Shown here in pieces: positions 17,506 through 25,835 of a DNA stretch of 45,532 nt. The DNA lies in assembly GCA_002863045.1 (NCBI GenBank), contig PKDH01000052.1, forward strand, positions 1 through 45,532. The letters run 5' to 3'. Both the position numbers and the translations under genes were made by a program. The notes under the pieces were generated by a model. That model saw only the letters and a list, made by a program, of their open reading frames with translations, had not been told where the DNA came from and made no database searches. Each line of letters begins with the position of its first letter. Position 1 is the first letter of the stretch. The stretch comes from Legionella sp. GTDB taxonomy: Bacteria > Pseudomonadota > Gammaproteobacteria > Legionellales > Legionellaceae.

Positions 17506-19197
17506 TTAAATATTTTCTGACAACTTGTCTGGCAAAATATTAAGTAAGCGCAGCGAATGCGCCATGACTTTGGCAAAAAGCGGACCTGCAACAATCGCAC
17601 CATAGTAGCCACCTTGGCGGGGTTCATGAATCATAACAACGACCACAAGGCGAGGCTTAGACACAGGCGCTATGCCAACAAAACTGCCGCTATGACGATT
17701 CTTTTCATAACCTTTTTTGCCAGCAAGTCGCACCGTCCCTGTTTTTCCGGCGACACGATATCCTGCTATACGAGCTGATTTACCGGTACCTTCTTGTGCT
17801 AATACCGCTTCTAGCATAGCCAATACTTGATGGGCTGTTTTCTTAGGCATCACTGTTTTTTTATGTAGTGCCTGATGGCGATATAGTAAACTCACTGGTA
17901 TTAACTGACCATCGTTGGCAAAAATTGCATAAGCTTGAGCAAGCTGTAAAGCCGTGGTTGACATGCCATAACCAAAACTAAGTGTTGCTAGTACAAATGG
18001 ATTAGCATCACGAACTTTAACTATCATACCGTCAGCTTCACCAGGATAGTTAGAATCGGTACGCTCGCCAAAACCACTGCGATGTAATAAATCAATGAGC
18101 TGATTAGGCGGACTCATTAGGGTCATTTTAGTCACACCAACATTACTTGAATGTTGCAAAATACCTGTCACATCCAGCACCCCATAGTTTCTCACATCGC
18201 GAATGGTGCGGTGATTAACCATCATCCAGCTCGGATTAGTATCAAAAACCGTAGTAGGTGTAATTAAGCCGGTACTCAAAGCACTGGCAATCGTAAAGGG
18301 TTTGATAACTGAACCTGGTTCAAAAACATCGGTAATGGCTTTATTGCGATAACATGCTTTGGTATAGGCGCTTCTTGCATTGGGGTTAAATGATGGATAA
18401 TTAGCGACTGCCAATATCTCGCCTGTTTGGCTATCTAAAACCACCACAGAACCTGCTTTGGCCGCAAATTTCTTAACCGTTTTTTGTAATTCTTGATAGG
18501 CAAAATATTGAATACGATTATCAACACTCAATCTTAAATCGTGTCCGGCATGCGGTGGTTTAACCACCCCTAATTCTTTGATGATACGCCCGGTACGATC
18601 TTTTAATATTTTCTTTTTGCCCGAAACACCAGCAAGCCAGTCTTGATAAGCAAGCTCCAGCCCTTCGATACCTTTATCATCAATATTGGTAAAACCCAGC
18701 AGTTGAGCCATGCTTTCACGCTCTGGATAAAAACGCTTAAATTCTTGCTGAAAATTAAGTCCTTTGATATGTAAATCAGCGAATCTTTGCGCAATGTCAG
18801 GCGTTAATTGACGTTTTAAGTAAACAAATTCACGTTTATTAAGCGCATTCACCGTATAGGATTTAAGCTTTTGCACCGGCCAGTGCAATAAGTGCGCCAA
18901 TTGTTTTAATTGCCCAATGGTTGGGTCAAATGATCGTGGATCGACCCATATAGCCGTTACGGGTGTGCTTATTGCAAGGGGAAGACCATGACGGTCTGTT
19001 ATCATGCCCCGATAAGCTGGAATGGTTTGGGTGCGAAGGCTGCGAGCCTCGCCCTGTCCTTTTAAAAAAGCACGATGCCAAATCATTAAATCGGTTATTC
19101 GCCATCCTAAAATCATCAGCACACTAAAAAAACACAAAAATACAATGCTTAAACGGAATTGATGACTTTTATTCTTTTTTTTATGCATGTTTTTCAT
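17506..19197 (-). CDS. ftsI: Peptidoglycan D,D-transpeptidase FtsI (PBP3)
   Basis: FtsI is the septal class B transpeptidase of the divisome. From the ATG at 19197 the product is 563 residues. It has a basic N-terminus, one transmembrane helix (about residues 15-35), the dimerisation domain with IDDKGIEGLE, and the penicillin-binding motifs SVIK (nucleophile Ser296), SSN (350-352) and KTG (485-487). The frame is open further upstream to 19296, but that extension would run through most of the end of ftsL; the ATG at 19197 gives a normal N-terminus with a 17-base overlap. ATG at 19188 is an alternative. Confidence 0.95.
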   Translation of the reverse strand: MKNMHKKKNKSHQFRLSIVFLCFFSVLMILGWRITDLMIWHRAFLKGQGEARSLRTQTIPAYRGMITDRHGLPLAISTPVTAIWVDPRSFDPTIGQLKQLAHLLHWPVQKLKSYTVNALNKREFVYLKRQLTPDIAQRFADLHIKGLNFQQEFKRFYPERESMAQLLGFTNIDDKGIEGLELAYQDWLAGVSGKKKILKDRTGRIIKELGVVKPPHAGHDLRLSVDNRIQYFAYQELQKTVKKFAAKAGSVVVLDSQTGEILAVANYPSFNPNARSAYTKACYRNKAITDVFEPGSVIKPFTIASALSTGLITPTTVFDTNPSWMMVNHRTIRDVRNYGVLDVTGILQHSSNVGVTKMTLMSPPNQLIDLLHRSGFGERTDSNYPGEADGMIVKVRDANPFVLATLSFGYGMSTTALQLAQAYAIFANDGQLIPVSLLYRHQALHKKTVMPKKTAHQVLAMLEAVLAQEGTGKSARIAGYRVAGKTGTVRLAGKKGYEKNRHSGSFVGIAPVSKPRLVVVVMIHEPRQGGYYGAIVAGPLFAKVMAHSLRLLNILPDKLSENI

Positions 19198-19525
19198 GTA
19201 AAACACAAAAATGCTTGATACGCGGCAAATGCATCTGTAATTTTGCTCGAGCAAGCGCTTCGATGCGTTTAGGTGTGGCAAGGCTTGCTTGCTCAAGCAA
19301 CAATTTACCGCGTTGAATTTGTATTTTTTGGGCTTGATGATATAACTGCTGTAAATGACTAAAATCTAAACGATGGTTATAGGTAACGTACACCACAGCA
19401 ACTGCACTAACTAAAGTCGTGACCACAAGCACGATAAGCAATCGACAAAGTCGTGATAACCGAACCTTCAATAACTGGCCACTGAAAAAACTATGTTCAT
19501 GAATAATTTTAGCTGCATGATTCAT
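19181..19525 (-). CDS. ftsL: Cell division protein FtsL
   Basis: FtsL is a small bitopic divisome protein that forms a complex with FtsB and FtsQ. The 114-residue product has a short cytoplasmic N-terminus, a transmembrane helix at about 28-48 (LLIVLVVTTLVSAVAVVYV), then a leucine-zipper-like periplasmic segment ending in EALARAKLQMHLP, typical of the family. It overlaps rsmH by 4 bases and ftsI by 17. Identification rests on position, topology and the C-terminal motif. Confidence 0.93.
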   Translation of the reverse strand: MNHAAKIIHEHSFFSGQLLKVRLSRLCRLLIVLVVTTLVSAVAVVYVTYNHRLDFSHLQQLYHQAQKIQIQRGKLLLEQASLATPKRIEALARAKLQMHLPRIKHFCVLHEKHA

Positions 19526-20457
19526 CGGTGCTTTTCTCCCACACGCATCACCGCACTTCGCGCCCTGATGTTTCCCGCCAATTCACTCGCACTCGCCTTA
19601 ATGGCTTTACCGATGATTCGCAAGCTTGGTGGTGGCATATCTGTACTCTTTACAGGTATGTATTTAGGCAGGCCCAAAGCTTTGGCTTCAGAACGCATAA
19701 ATTGTTTAACGATTCTATCTTCAAGTGAGTGAAAACTAATTACCACCAAGCGTCCACCTGGTTTTAATACATGTAAAGCAGCTTTAAGCCCAGCTTGAAG
19801 TGCAGCCAATTCCTCATTGATATGGATGCGTATGGCTTGAAATACGCGCGTAGCAGGATGTTTATGCTTTTCCCAGCGTGGATGAGCAAGTTTGATAATC
19901 TGAGCTAACATGCCTGTGGTGGTAATGGGGGTGTGTTGCCTAAAATCAGCAATGGCCAAAGCGATGCGATAAGCATAACGCTCTTCGCCATATTCTCTAA
20001 AAATTTGAACCATTTCTGCCACTGAAGCTTGTTCAATAAAAGTTTGGGCGCTAAGTACTTGGCTTGTATCCATACGCATATCAAGCGGTCCGTCTTGCAT
20101 AAAGCTAAAACCACGCATAGCATCATCAAGTTGTGGTGAAGATACGCCAACATCTAATAACACACCTGCAACCTGACCAACCAGTGATTGATGTTCACAT
20201 ATTTCTACAAGATGCGCGAAAGAATTTTTTACGATATGAAAACGCGCATCATGGCCAAAATTTTCTTTGGCATATTGAATGGCTGTATCATCTTTATCAA
20301 AAGCCCATAGCCGGCCTTGTTCATTAAGACATGCTAAAATGGCTTGACTATGACCACCTCGTCCAAATGTACCATCAATATAGGTTGAGGAAGCATCAAT
20401 GGCTAGACTATCAATGGCCTCTTTCAGCAGCACAGCTTGATGGGTAATCGCTGTCAT
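19522..20457 (-). CDS. rsmH: 16S rRNA (cytosine1402-N4)-methyltransferase
   Basis: RsmH methylates C1402 of 16S rRNA using S-adenosylmethionine. The 311-residue product has the family start HQAVLLKEAID, the SAM-binding segment YIDGTFGRGGHS, GVLLDVGVSSPQLDDA, RGFSFMQDGPLDMRMD and ISFHSLEDRIVKQF. A GTG at 20472 is in frame, but the ATG at 20457 is preferred because AAAGG lies about 8 bases ahead and the family N-terminus then fits. mraZ, the usual upstream gene, is absent; coaX occupies that position. Confidence 0.96.
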   Translation of the reverse strand: MTAITHQAVLLKEAIDSLAIDASSTYIDGTFGRGGHSQAILACLNEQGRLWAFDKDDTAIQYAKENFGHDARFHIVKNSFAHLVEICEHQSLVGQVAGVLLDVGVSSPQLDDAMRGFSFMQDGPLDMRMDTSQVLSAQTFIEQASVAEMVQIFREYGEERYAYRIALAIADFRQHTPITTTGMLAQIIKLAHPRWEKHKHPATRVFQAIRIHINEELAALQAGLKAALHVLKPGGRLVVISFHSLEDRIVKQFMRSEAKALGLPKYIPVKSTDMPPPSLRIIGKAIKASASELAGNIRARSAVMRVGEKHR

Positions 20458-20472
20458 AAATAAGCCTTTCAC

Positions 20473-21240
20473 TTAAGAATTTAATAAAGCGGCATGACGC
20501 ACACCCTGCAACACTAAATCAGGCACCATATGGTCATATAAATTTTGCTTATCAAAAAGCGCTGCAAAACCACCTGTGACTAAAACAGTTACCTTCTCAT
20601 CTACGAATGATTCTTGTTTGATACGATGAATGATTTCGCGACAAGCTCCTAATGCGCCAAAAAAAATACCCGATTGAATATTTTCAGAAGTTGAACGTCC
20701 AACTACCTGCTCGGGTTTAATAATTTCAATATTAGGCAATTTGGCTGTATTGAGAGATAAAGCATCTGCTGATAAACGAATGCCTGGTAAAATCGCACCG
20801 CCGCGATAAACTTTTTGCGCGCTAACCGCACAAAACGTCGTGGCCGTACCAAAATCAATAATGATAATATGTTCATTTGGAAATAAATTAACCGCAGCAA
20901 TGGCATTGGCAATACGATCAGCTCCTACTTCCCCTGGATTACGATAAAGAATATTAAGACCGGTTTTAACACCTGCTTGTAAGAAAAAAGGTTCAATCGA
21001 AAAATATTTTAAACAAGCTGAACGCAATGAGTAGTCAAGTTGCGGCACCACCGAACATATGGCAATTTTTTTGATAGATTCAGGCGCACAATGATTTTCC
21101 CGCAAAACACTTTTTAAAAAAATACCCAGCTCATCGGAGGTACTAACCGCTGAGGTATGTCGAAAACGCAACAAAATATCATTATTAGCAAATACACCAC
21201 CATATAAATGTGAGTTCCCTACATCAATACATAAAATCAT
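20473..21240 (-). CDS. coaX: Type III pantothenate kinase
   Basis: CoaX phosphorylates pantothenate in the first step of coenzyme A synthesis and, unlike CoaA, is not inhibited by CoA. The 255-residue product shows the phosphate-binding start ILCIDVGNSH, the pantothenate-site motif PGEVGADRIANAIAA and DFGTATTFCAV. It lies 15 bases upstream of the rsmH start on the same strand, so it probably leads the coaX-rsmH-ftsL-ftsI-murE transcript. Confidence 0.95.
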   Translation of the reverse strand: MILCIDVGNSHLYGGVFANNDILLRFRHTSAVSTSDELGIFLKSVLRENHCAPESIKKIAICSVVPQLDYSLRSACLKYFSIEPFFLQAGVKTGLNILYRNPGEVGADRIANAIAAVNLFPNEHIIIIDFGTATTFCAVSAQKVYRGGAILPGIRLSADALSLNTAKLPNIEIIKPEQVVGRSTSENIQSGIFFGALGACREIIHRIKQESFVDEKVTVLVTGGFAALFDKQNLYDHMVPDLVLQGVRHAALLNS

Positions 21241-21363
21241 AGTATGGTCCTATGCCTGTACCAAAGCATTTGAATTTTGCTTTAATTGTTTGGCTAACGA
21301 TGAATATTTAAATAAAAAATGGTAATGATCTACTGCATGATAATCAAGTGACAATATAAAAAA

Positions 21364-21715
21364 GTAAAGCCAGTCTATAAGCCGGGTTCTGTCGTGGACA
21401 ATCATTCATCTAGAGTCTATGTCACCATAGACCTCAAGCGACCTACCCAAACTTTGCATGGGCCATGCATGTTCGTAAACATAAGTTTCTATTTGGTCTT
21501 GCTCTAAGCGGGGTTTACCCTGCCACGATTGTTACCAATCGCGCGGTGCGCTCTTACCGCACCATTTCACCCTTACCTATTTTTTTAGGCGGTTTATTTT
21601 CTGTGGCACTTTCCGTAAGTTCACACTTCCCAGGCGTTACCTGGCGCTTTGCCCTGTAGAGCCCGGACTTTCCTCTTTTTTAATTTAAAAAAGCGATTGT
21701 CCAACTGGCTTTAAC
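21364..21715 (-). ncRNA. rnpB: RNase P RNA component (class A)
   Basis: On the minus strand the conserved bacterial RNase P blocks occur in order: GAGGAAAGTCCGGGCTC near the 5' end, GCGCCAGGTAACGCCTGG, GTAAGGGTGAAA, GGTGCGGTAAGAGCGCACC, AGAGCAAGACCAAATAG, TAGATGAATGATTGTCC and CGACAGAACCCGGCTTA. The ends pair as AAAGCCAGT with ACTGGCTTT (21704-21712 and 21366-21374), giving helix P1, and a T-run follows. The P3 position is a tiny AT-only hairpin (21675-21693). A TAAAAT -10-like box lies just upstream of the 5' end. Exact ends are good to a few bases. Confidence 0.96.
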
Positions 21716-21755
21716 TCGGGCGCTATTTTAACAGAACTCTGATTAAAAGCCTAAT

Positions 21756-21795
21756 AAAAAAGCACTTTTAGTGCTCTGCCTAAAAGTGCTTTTTT
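21756..21795 (-). terminator. Rho-independent terminator of fis
   Basis: An 11-bp perfect stem (AGCACTTTTAG at 21761-21771 with CTAAAAGTGCT at 21780-21790), extended by A-T pairs on both sides, encloses an 8-base loop. A run of Ts follows in either direction. It lies 15 bases past the fis stop and before rnpB, so it insulates rnpB from fis transcription. Confidence 0.85.
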
Positions 21796-21810
21796 GTAAA
21801 TTGGAACAGA

Positions 21811-22095
21811 CTAGTCTCTGGTGCCAATAAATTCATCATCAAAATAGCGTTTTAATTTTGTTCTTAACGTGCCACGGCTTACGCCTAAAACTCTGGCAGC
21901 TTTTGATTGATTGTAACGCGTTAATTCCATTACAGTGCGAAACAATGGCGCTTCTACTTCTTCAACTATCAATTGATATAGATTTAAATTTGCTTCTTTG
22001 CTGCCCACCGCACTCAAGTAACCTTTTACAGCATTCACAATTTGCTGACTTAATGCTTCGTTAACTTGTTCGATGTCTTGCATAACTGCACTCAT
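21811..22095 (-). CDS. fis: DNA-binding protein Fis
   Basis: Fis is a nucleoid protein that bends DNA and regulates rRNA and many other promoters. The 94-residue product ends with the Fis-type helix-turn-helix (TRYNQSKAARVLGVSRGTLR, then KLKRYF) after the dimerisation helices. The ATG at 22095 is preferred over that at 22107 because GGAGAG lies about 7 bases upstream of it. In many gammaproteobacteria fis follows dusB; here it stands alone with a long AT-rich upstream region. Legionellales often carry several Fis paralogs, and some regulate effector genes; which one this is cannot be told. Confidence 0.93.
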   Translation of the reverse strand: MSAVMQDIEQVNEALSQQIVNAVKGYLSAVGSKEANLNLYQLIVEEVEAPLFRTVMELTRYNQSKAARVLGVSRGTLRTKLKRYFDDEFIGTRD

Positions 22096-22186
22096 TACTC
22101 TCTCCATAACATATATAAATAAAAAATTAACGCGACAAAATTTACATTAGTAGCGCATCATGGGTTATATACTAACAAACAAAACA

Positions 22187-22204
22187 AACAATGTAAACAT
22201 TGTT
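22187..22204. promoter_or_regulatory. Palindrome upstream of fis, possible operator
   Basis: AACAATGTAAACATTGTT has 7-base inverted arms around a 4-base centre. It lies about 90 bases upstream of the fis start, close to possible fis promoter boxes. An operator or Fis autoregulatory site is possible, but no specific regulator can be named. Confidence 0.3.
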
Positions 22205-22390
22205 TTATAGATATTCATTTATTAAGGCAAGCTTAAGAAAAAAAAGCACAGATATCAAGTATTTTTATTTAAATTAAATCTTAATAGTTAATAATTTCTT
22301 TTTTTGTGTAAATAAAAAACTATTGTAGGATACTTGGAAAAAGAGGATCAAGCGCGGTGTATTGGATGTTTTGGTTCAATTTACTTCCAT

Positions 22391-22481
22391 GCCTACGTTT
22401 TGCAACTTGTTTTAAAAATACATTATTTGTATATATCTATTATATTTTATAGATGCAGCGAACAAGCCAGAAAACGTAGGT
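22391..22481. repeat. Long inverted repeat related to the 10529 element
   Basis: Arms CCTACGTTTT (22392-22401) and AAAACGTAGG (22471-22480) are perfect complements. CTTGTT (22406-22411) pairs with AACAAG (22461-22466) just inside, with a 4-base internal loop. The centre is about 49 bases of AT-rich DNA. The left arm (CCTACGTTTTGCAACTTGTT) resembles the left arm of the element at 10533. It lies 27 bases downstream of the A-type carrier gene stop, so it may also help end that transcript. Confidence 0.55.
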
Positions 22482-22507
22482 CAGGTTATTATTTGGTGTA
22501 CGAAAGT

Positions 22508-22885
22508 TTAATCATCAGGTAATGCCGTAACCGTAAAACTTTCACCACAACCACATTGCCCGGTTTGATTAGGATTGTGAAACACAAATTTATAATTTAA
22601 ACCTTGCTGAATATAATCAACCGTCATGCCTTTTAAAAAAGGATAACTGGTTTTTTTAACATACATCTTATAGTCATTCGTAAGCGATATAGCTATATCA
22701 CTTGTATCAACTTCACTGACATAATCAACCACATAAGATAAACCCGAGCAACCAGTTTTTTTAACAGAAAAACGTACACCCAAACATTTAGGTTGCTTGC
22801 TAAGATGCGCCAATAAATGAGCTTTTGCCGCATCGGTTAAAATTAACTCACAACTGTCTGCCTTTTTTACCATCACATCACTCAT
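22508..22885 (-). CDS. A-type iron-sulfur cluster carrier (IscA/SufA family)
   Basis: A-type carriers hold and deliver Fe-S clusters to target proteins. The 125-residue product has the three conserved cysteines: Cys46 in KTGCSGLSY, and Cys111 and Cys113 in QCGCGESF. The ATG at 22885 is used because AAGGAGAAGG lies directly ahead; an in-frame ATG at 22900 is upstream of that site. It follows iscS by 45 bases. IscA, SufA and ErpA cannot be told apart securely here, so no symbol is given. Confidence 0.9.
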   Translation of the reverse strand: MSDVMVKKADSCELILTDAAKAHLLAHLSKQPKCLGVRFSVKKTGCSGLSYVVDYVSEVDTSDIAISLTNDYKMYVKKTSYPFLKGMTVDYIQQGLNYKFVFHNPNQTGQCGCGESFTVTALPDD

Positions 22886-22930
22886 TACCTTCTCCTTCAA
22901 AAATACTCTAGTAGATTTATTATAAAATCC

Positions 22931-24085
22931 CTAGTTTGACATTAAGCTTGGTAAGCGCTTTAACATAATAGATATCGTGTTATCGATATCTTCTTCGGTC
23001 GTAAAACGACCTAATGATATACGAAGCGCACTAAAAGCCTGCTCATCTTTTAAACCTAATGCTTTTAATACGTAAGACGGATGCTGGCTTGCAGCCGAAC
23101 AGGCTGAGGCATTAGAGATTGCTAACTCAGAGAGTGCCGGTAATAGTTTACTGGCATCAACATGCGTAAAACTGACATTAAGGTTATTGGCTACTCTTAT
23201 TTTTTCATCGCCATTTAATTGAATGTTAGGTAGCACACGAATGTTGTGCCATAAATATTGCCGCAACGCCAATAAACGCGCTTGCTCTTGCTCTCTTAAT
23301 TGCTCGCTCAACACAAATGCGGCACTCATGCCAACAATTTGATGAACAGGCTGAGTACCGGCACGAAGACCGCGTTCCTGCATACCGCCAAAGCTTAAAG
23401 CTTCTAAGCGAACACGTGGTCTTTGACGTACATATAACGCCCCTACTCCTTTTGGTCCGTAATTTTTATGTGCTGAAAAAGACATTAAGTGTACGTTCAA
23501 ATTAGTTAAATTGATTGCCAATTTGCCAGCACTTTGCGCTGCATCAACATGAAACAAAATACCTTTAGAAGCTAGTAACGCACCAATGGCGTTGATATCT
23601 TGGATAACGCCTATCTCGTTATTAACATGCATAATAGAAACCAGGATTGTTTCAGGCGTTAATGCTGCTTTTAATGTTTCTAAATCTAATAACCCATTAG
23701 GCTTGGGCATTAAGTAGGTGATTGAAAAACCCTCGCGCGTTAAATATTCGCATGTTGCAAGCACTGATTTATGTTCAGTCGCAAGGGTAATAATATGGCG
23801 CCCTTTGCGCTGATAAAAGCGACTGGCTCCTATTAAGGCAAGATTAGTCGCTTCTGTTGCACCTGAGGTAAATATGATACTTTCAGGAGTCGCACCAATG
23901 GTTTGCGCAAATGTTGCACGTGCAGTTTCGACGGCTTTTAGAGCCGCAATACCATAGGCATGCGTGACTGATGCAGCATTACCAAATCCTGCCTGCGTTT
24001 GCATAAAAGGCAACATTTCCTCTAAGACCAAGGGGTCAATTGGTGTGGTGGCCATATAATCTAAATAGATAGGTAATTTACTCAT
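22931..24085 (-). CDS. iscS: Cysteine desulfurase IscS
   Basis: IscS is a PLP enzyme that takes sulfur from cysteine for Fe-S clusters and tRNA thiolation. The 384-residue product starts with IYLDYMATTPIDP and shows ATEHKSVL, HVDAAQSAGK, the PLP lysine Lys207 in SFSAHKNYGPKG, and the persulfide-forming Cys329 in SACSAAS followed by PSYVLKALGL. It overlaps trmJ by 8 bases. Neither iscR, iscU, hscBA nor fdx lies next to it, so the cluster is a reduced isc operon. Confidence 0.93.
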   Translation of the reverse strand: MSKLPIYLDYMATTPIDPLVLEEMLPFMQTQAGFGNAASVTHAYGIAALKAVETARATFAQTIGATPESIIFTSGATEATNLALIGASRFYQRKGRHIITLATEHKSVLATCEYLTREGFSITYLMPKPNGLLDLETLKAALTPETILVSIMHVNNEIGVIQDINAIGALLASKGILFHVDAAQSAGKLAINLTNLNVHLMSFSAHKNYGPKGVGALYVRQRPRVRLEALSFGGMQERGLRAGTQPVHQIVGMSAAFVLSEQLREQEQARLLALRQYLWHNIRVLPNIQLNGDEKIRVANNLNVSFTHVDASKLLPALSELAISNASACSAASQHPSYVLKALGLKDEQAFSALRISLGRFTTEEDIDNTISIMLKRLPSLMSN

Positions 24086-24806
24086 CAGTTACAATCTTTT
24101 TATCAATTTGCGTTAAAATACCACGCAACATCTGTATTTCCTGTTTGGTTAACAACACGCGGTTAAACAAGCGCTTGATGCGTTGTTTGACTTTAGCGGC
24201 ATTGGTAGGCTTTAAAAAATCCACATGTTCAAGAATATGCCATAAATGGGCATAGCCATGCGCAAGTTCATCATAACTAGCTAAATTTTCAGGTATGGCT
24301 CGTGTATCACTGACCTGATTTGCAATCGCCATGCGTAATTCATAAGCCACAATTTGTACTGCTTGTGCGAGATTAAGTGACGCATAATCAGCATTACTTG
24401 GAATGATAAGATGATAATGACAATGTAATAGCTCCTCATTCGTTAAACCTGTGCGCTCACGACCAAAAACAATGGCCACCTTGGTGTTACTTGATAAATA
24501 TTTTAACATATCAGCACACGTTTTAGGCGTTAAACCTGGCAGGGCTAAATCTCTGGGACGGGCACTTGTCCCAATCACTAACTGACACTCTGTTAAAGAT
24601 TGCTCCAAAGAAGTACAAATCTGGGCATGGTTTAAAAGATCATCTGCCCCAGAGGCTAATTCTGTTGCGTGCTTATCTGGAAACAATTTAGGCATAACCA
24701 AGCTCAAATTGTTTAATCCCATTGTTTTCATGGCTCGCGCACTAGAACCAATGTTACCAGGGTGAGAAGTTGCTACTAACACAATTTTTATATTTGATAA
24801 ATTCAT
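24078..24806 (-). CDS. trmJ: tRNA (cytidine/uridine-2'-O)-methyltransferase TrmJ
   Basis: TrmJ is a SPOUT enzyme that methylates the ribose of position 32 in several tRNAs. The 242-residue product has VLVATSHPGNIGSSARAM, VIGTSARPRDL, VFGRERTGLTNEEL and IIPSNADYASLNLAQAVQ, which are the family SAM-binding knot motifs. A TTG at 24815 is in frame; the ATG at 24806 is preferred. A TATAAT box at 24816-24821 on the same strand implies a very short leader. It is the first gene of trmJ-iscS-carrier and is divergent from suhB, a conserved gammaproteobacterial arrangement. Confidence 0.93.
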   Translation of the reverse strand: MNLSNIKIVLVATSHPGNIGSSARAMKTMGLNNLSLVMPKLFPDKHATELASGADDLLNHAQICTSLEQSLTECQLVIGTSARPRDLALPGLTPKTCADMLKYLSSNTKVAIVFGRERTGLTNEELLHCHYHLIIPSNADYASLNLAQAVQIVAYELRMAIANQVSDTRAIPENLASYDELAHGYAHLWHILEHVDFLKPTNAAKVKQRIKRLFNRVLLTKQEIQMLRGILTQIDKKIVTDE

Positions 24807-25031
24807 TTTGGCCAAATTATAATAGATAATTACTCAATTTTGTCATAAATATAACAAAATTATAAAATATTGTAACTTACTTCATTTACACAGAAATATG
24901 ATACCAGGGCAATTGTGGGAGTTTATACAGAGAAATGCCGTATTTTTTATTTAATTTTCAATAATGTATGCTCTGTGTACAAAAATAATATGTTAAAATC
25001 TGGCGCTTTGCTGCTTTGAGAGTCACTTATT

Positions 25032-25811
25032 ATGCAACCTCTTCTAAATATTGCCATCAACGCTGCCAGACAGGCTGGCGACATCATTAGACGCTATGTT
25101 GATCAGCTAGATAAACTTAATATCACCGCTAAAAATGATCATGATTTTTTTACCGAAGTAGATGTGAAAGCTGAGCAAATTATCATCAAAAATATTCATA
25201 AAGCCTATCCTGAACATGGCATTATTGCTGAAGAAAGTGGTGTTATGCATACTGATTCTGACACTACATGGATAATTGACCCACTTGATGGCACGAATAA
25301 TTTTTTACATGGTTTTCCATTTTATGCCGTGGCCATTGCCGTTAGGGTAAAAAATCGTCTTGAGCATGCCGTAGTTTACGACCCTATTCGTCATGAATGT
25401 TTTGCAGCAAGCCGCGGTCGAGGCGCACAACTTAATGATAGGCGTATTCGTGTGTCTAAACAATTTTCATTATCACAAGCCTTGCTAGGCATGGGGCTTT
25501 CTAAACATGCTATGGTGCAATTAAAGCGCCATCAAACCATCCAAGAACAACTGATAGGCAAATGTGCTGGCATGCGCCGTACTGGCTCAGCGGCACTTGA
25601 TTTAGCTTATGTGGCATGTGGTAGGCTTGATGGTTTTGTCGAAACTAATTTAAAAATTTGGGATATTGCCGCAGCTTCTTTAATTATCCGTGAAGCTGGC
25701 GGGCTTGTGAGTGATTTTAAAGGTCATGATGATTATCTAAATTCAGGTAATATCGTGGCTGGCAACCCTAAAATTTTCAAATCACTATTGCAAATCATTC
25801 ATACTAAATAG
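25032..25811 (+). CDS. suhB: Inositol-1-monophosphatase family protein SuhB
   Basis: SuhB is a magnesium-dependent inositol monophosphatase that also serves in rRNA transcription antitermination with Nus factors in E. coli. The 259-residue product has the metal-binding motifs EESG, WIIDPLDGTNNFLHGFPFYA and KIWDIAAASLIIREAGG. The length and the motif spacing match SuhB. It starts about 225 bases from the divergent trmJ and ends 24 bases from the convergent repeat protein gene, with no strong hairpin between them. Confidence 0.95.
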   Translation: MQPLLNIAINAARQAGDIIRRYVDQLDKLNITAKNDHDFFTEVDVKAEQIIIKNIHKAYPEHGIIAEESGVMHTDSDTTWIIDPLDGTNNFLHGFPFYAVAIAVRVKNRLEHAVVYDPIRHECFAASRGRGAQLNDRRIRVSKQFSLSQALLGMGLSKHAMVQLKRHQTIQEQLIGKCAGMRRTGSAALDLAYVACGRLDGFVETNLKIWDIAAASLIIREAGGLVSDFKGHDDYLNSGNIVAGNPKIFKSLLQIIHTK

Positions 25812-25835
25812 CCATTCAATATGGATGATTTTAAG

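Larger units (their letters stand above)
22096..22507. other. AT-rich intergenic region upstream of fis
   Basis: No convincing gene is seen in these 412 bases. A short plus-strand frame at 22334-22522 has no ribosome-binding site and an unlikely composition. The stretch holds a near-palindrome at 22187-22204, possible promoter boxes for fis reading leftward (TATAAC near 22165), and the large inverted repeat at 22391-22481. Confidence 0.6.

Noticed and set aside
19197..19296. N-terminal extension of FtsI by 33 residues
   Set aside because: It lies within the coding end of ftsL and would place unlikely sequence ahead of the membrane anchor.
21465..21659. Plus-strand open frame across rnpB
   Set aside because: The region is fully explained by the conserved RNase P RNA on the minus strand.
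22334..22522. Plus-strand frame of 62 codons in the fis upstream gap
   Set aside because: It has no ribosome-binding site, spans the inverted repeat, overlaps the end of the A-type carrier gene, and its residue composition looks non-coding.
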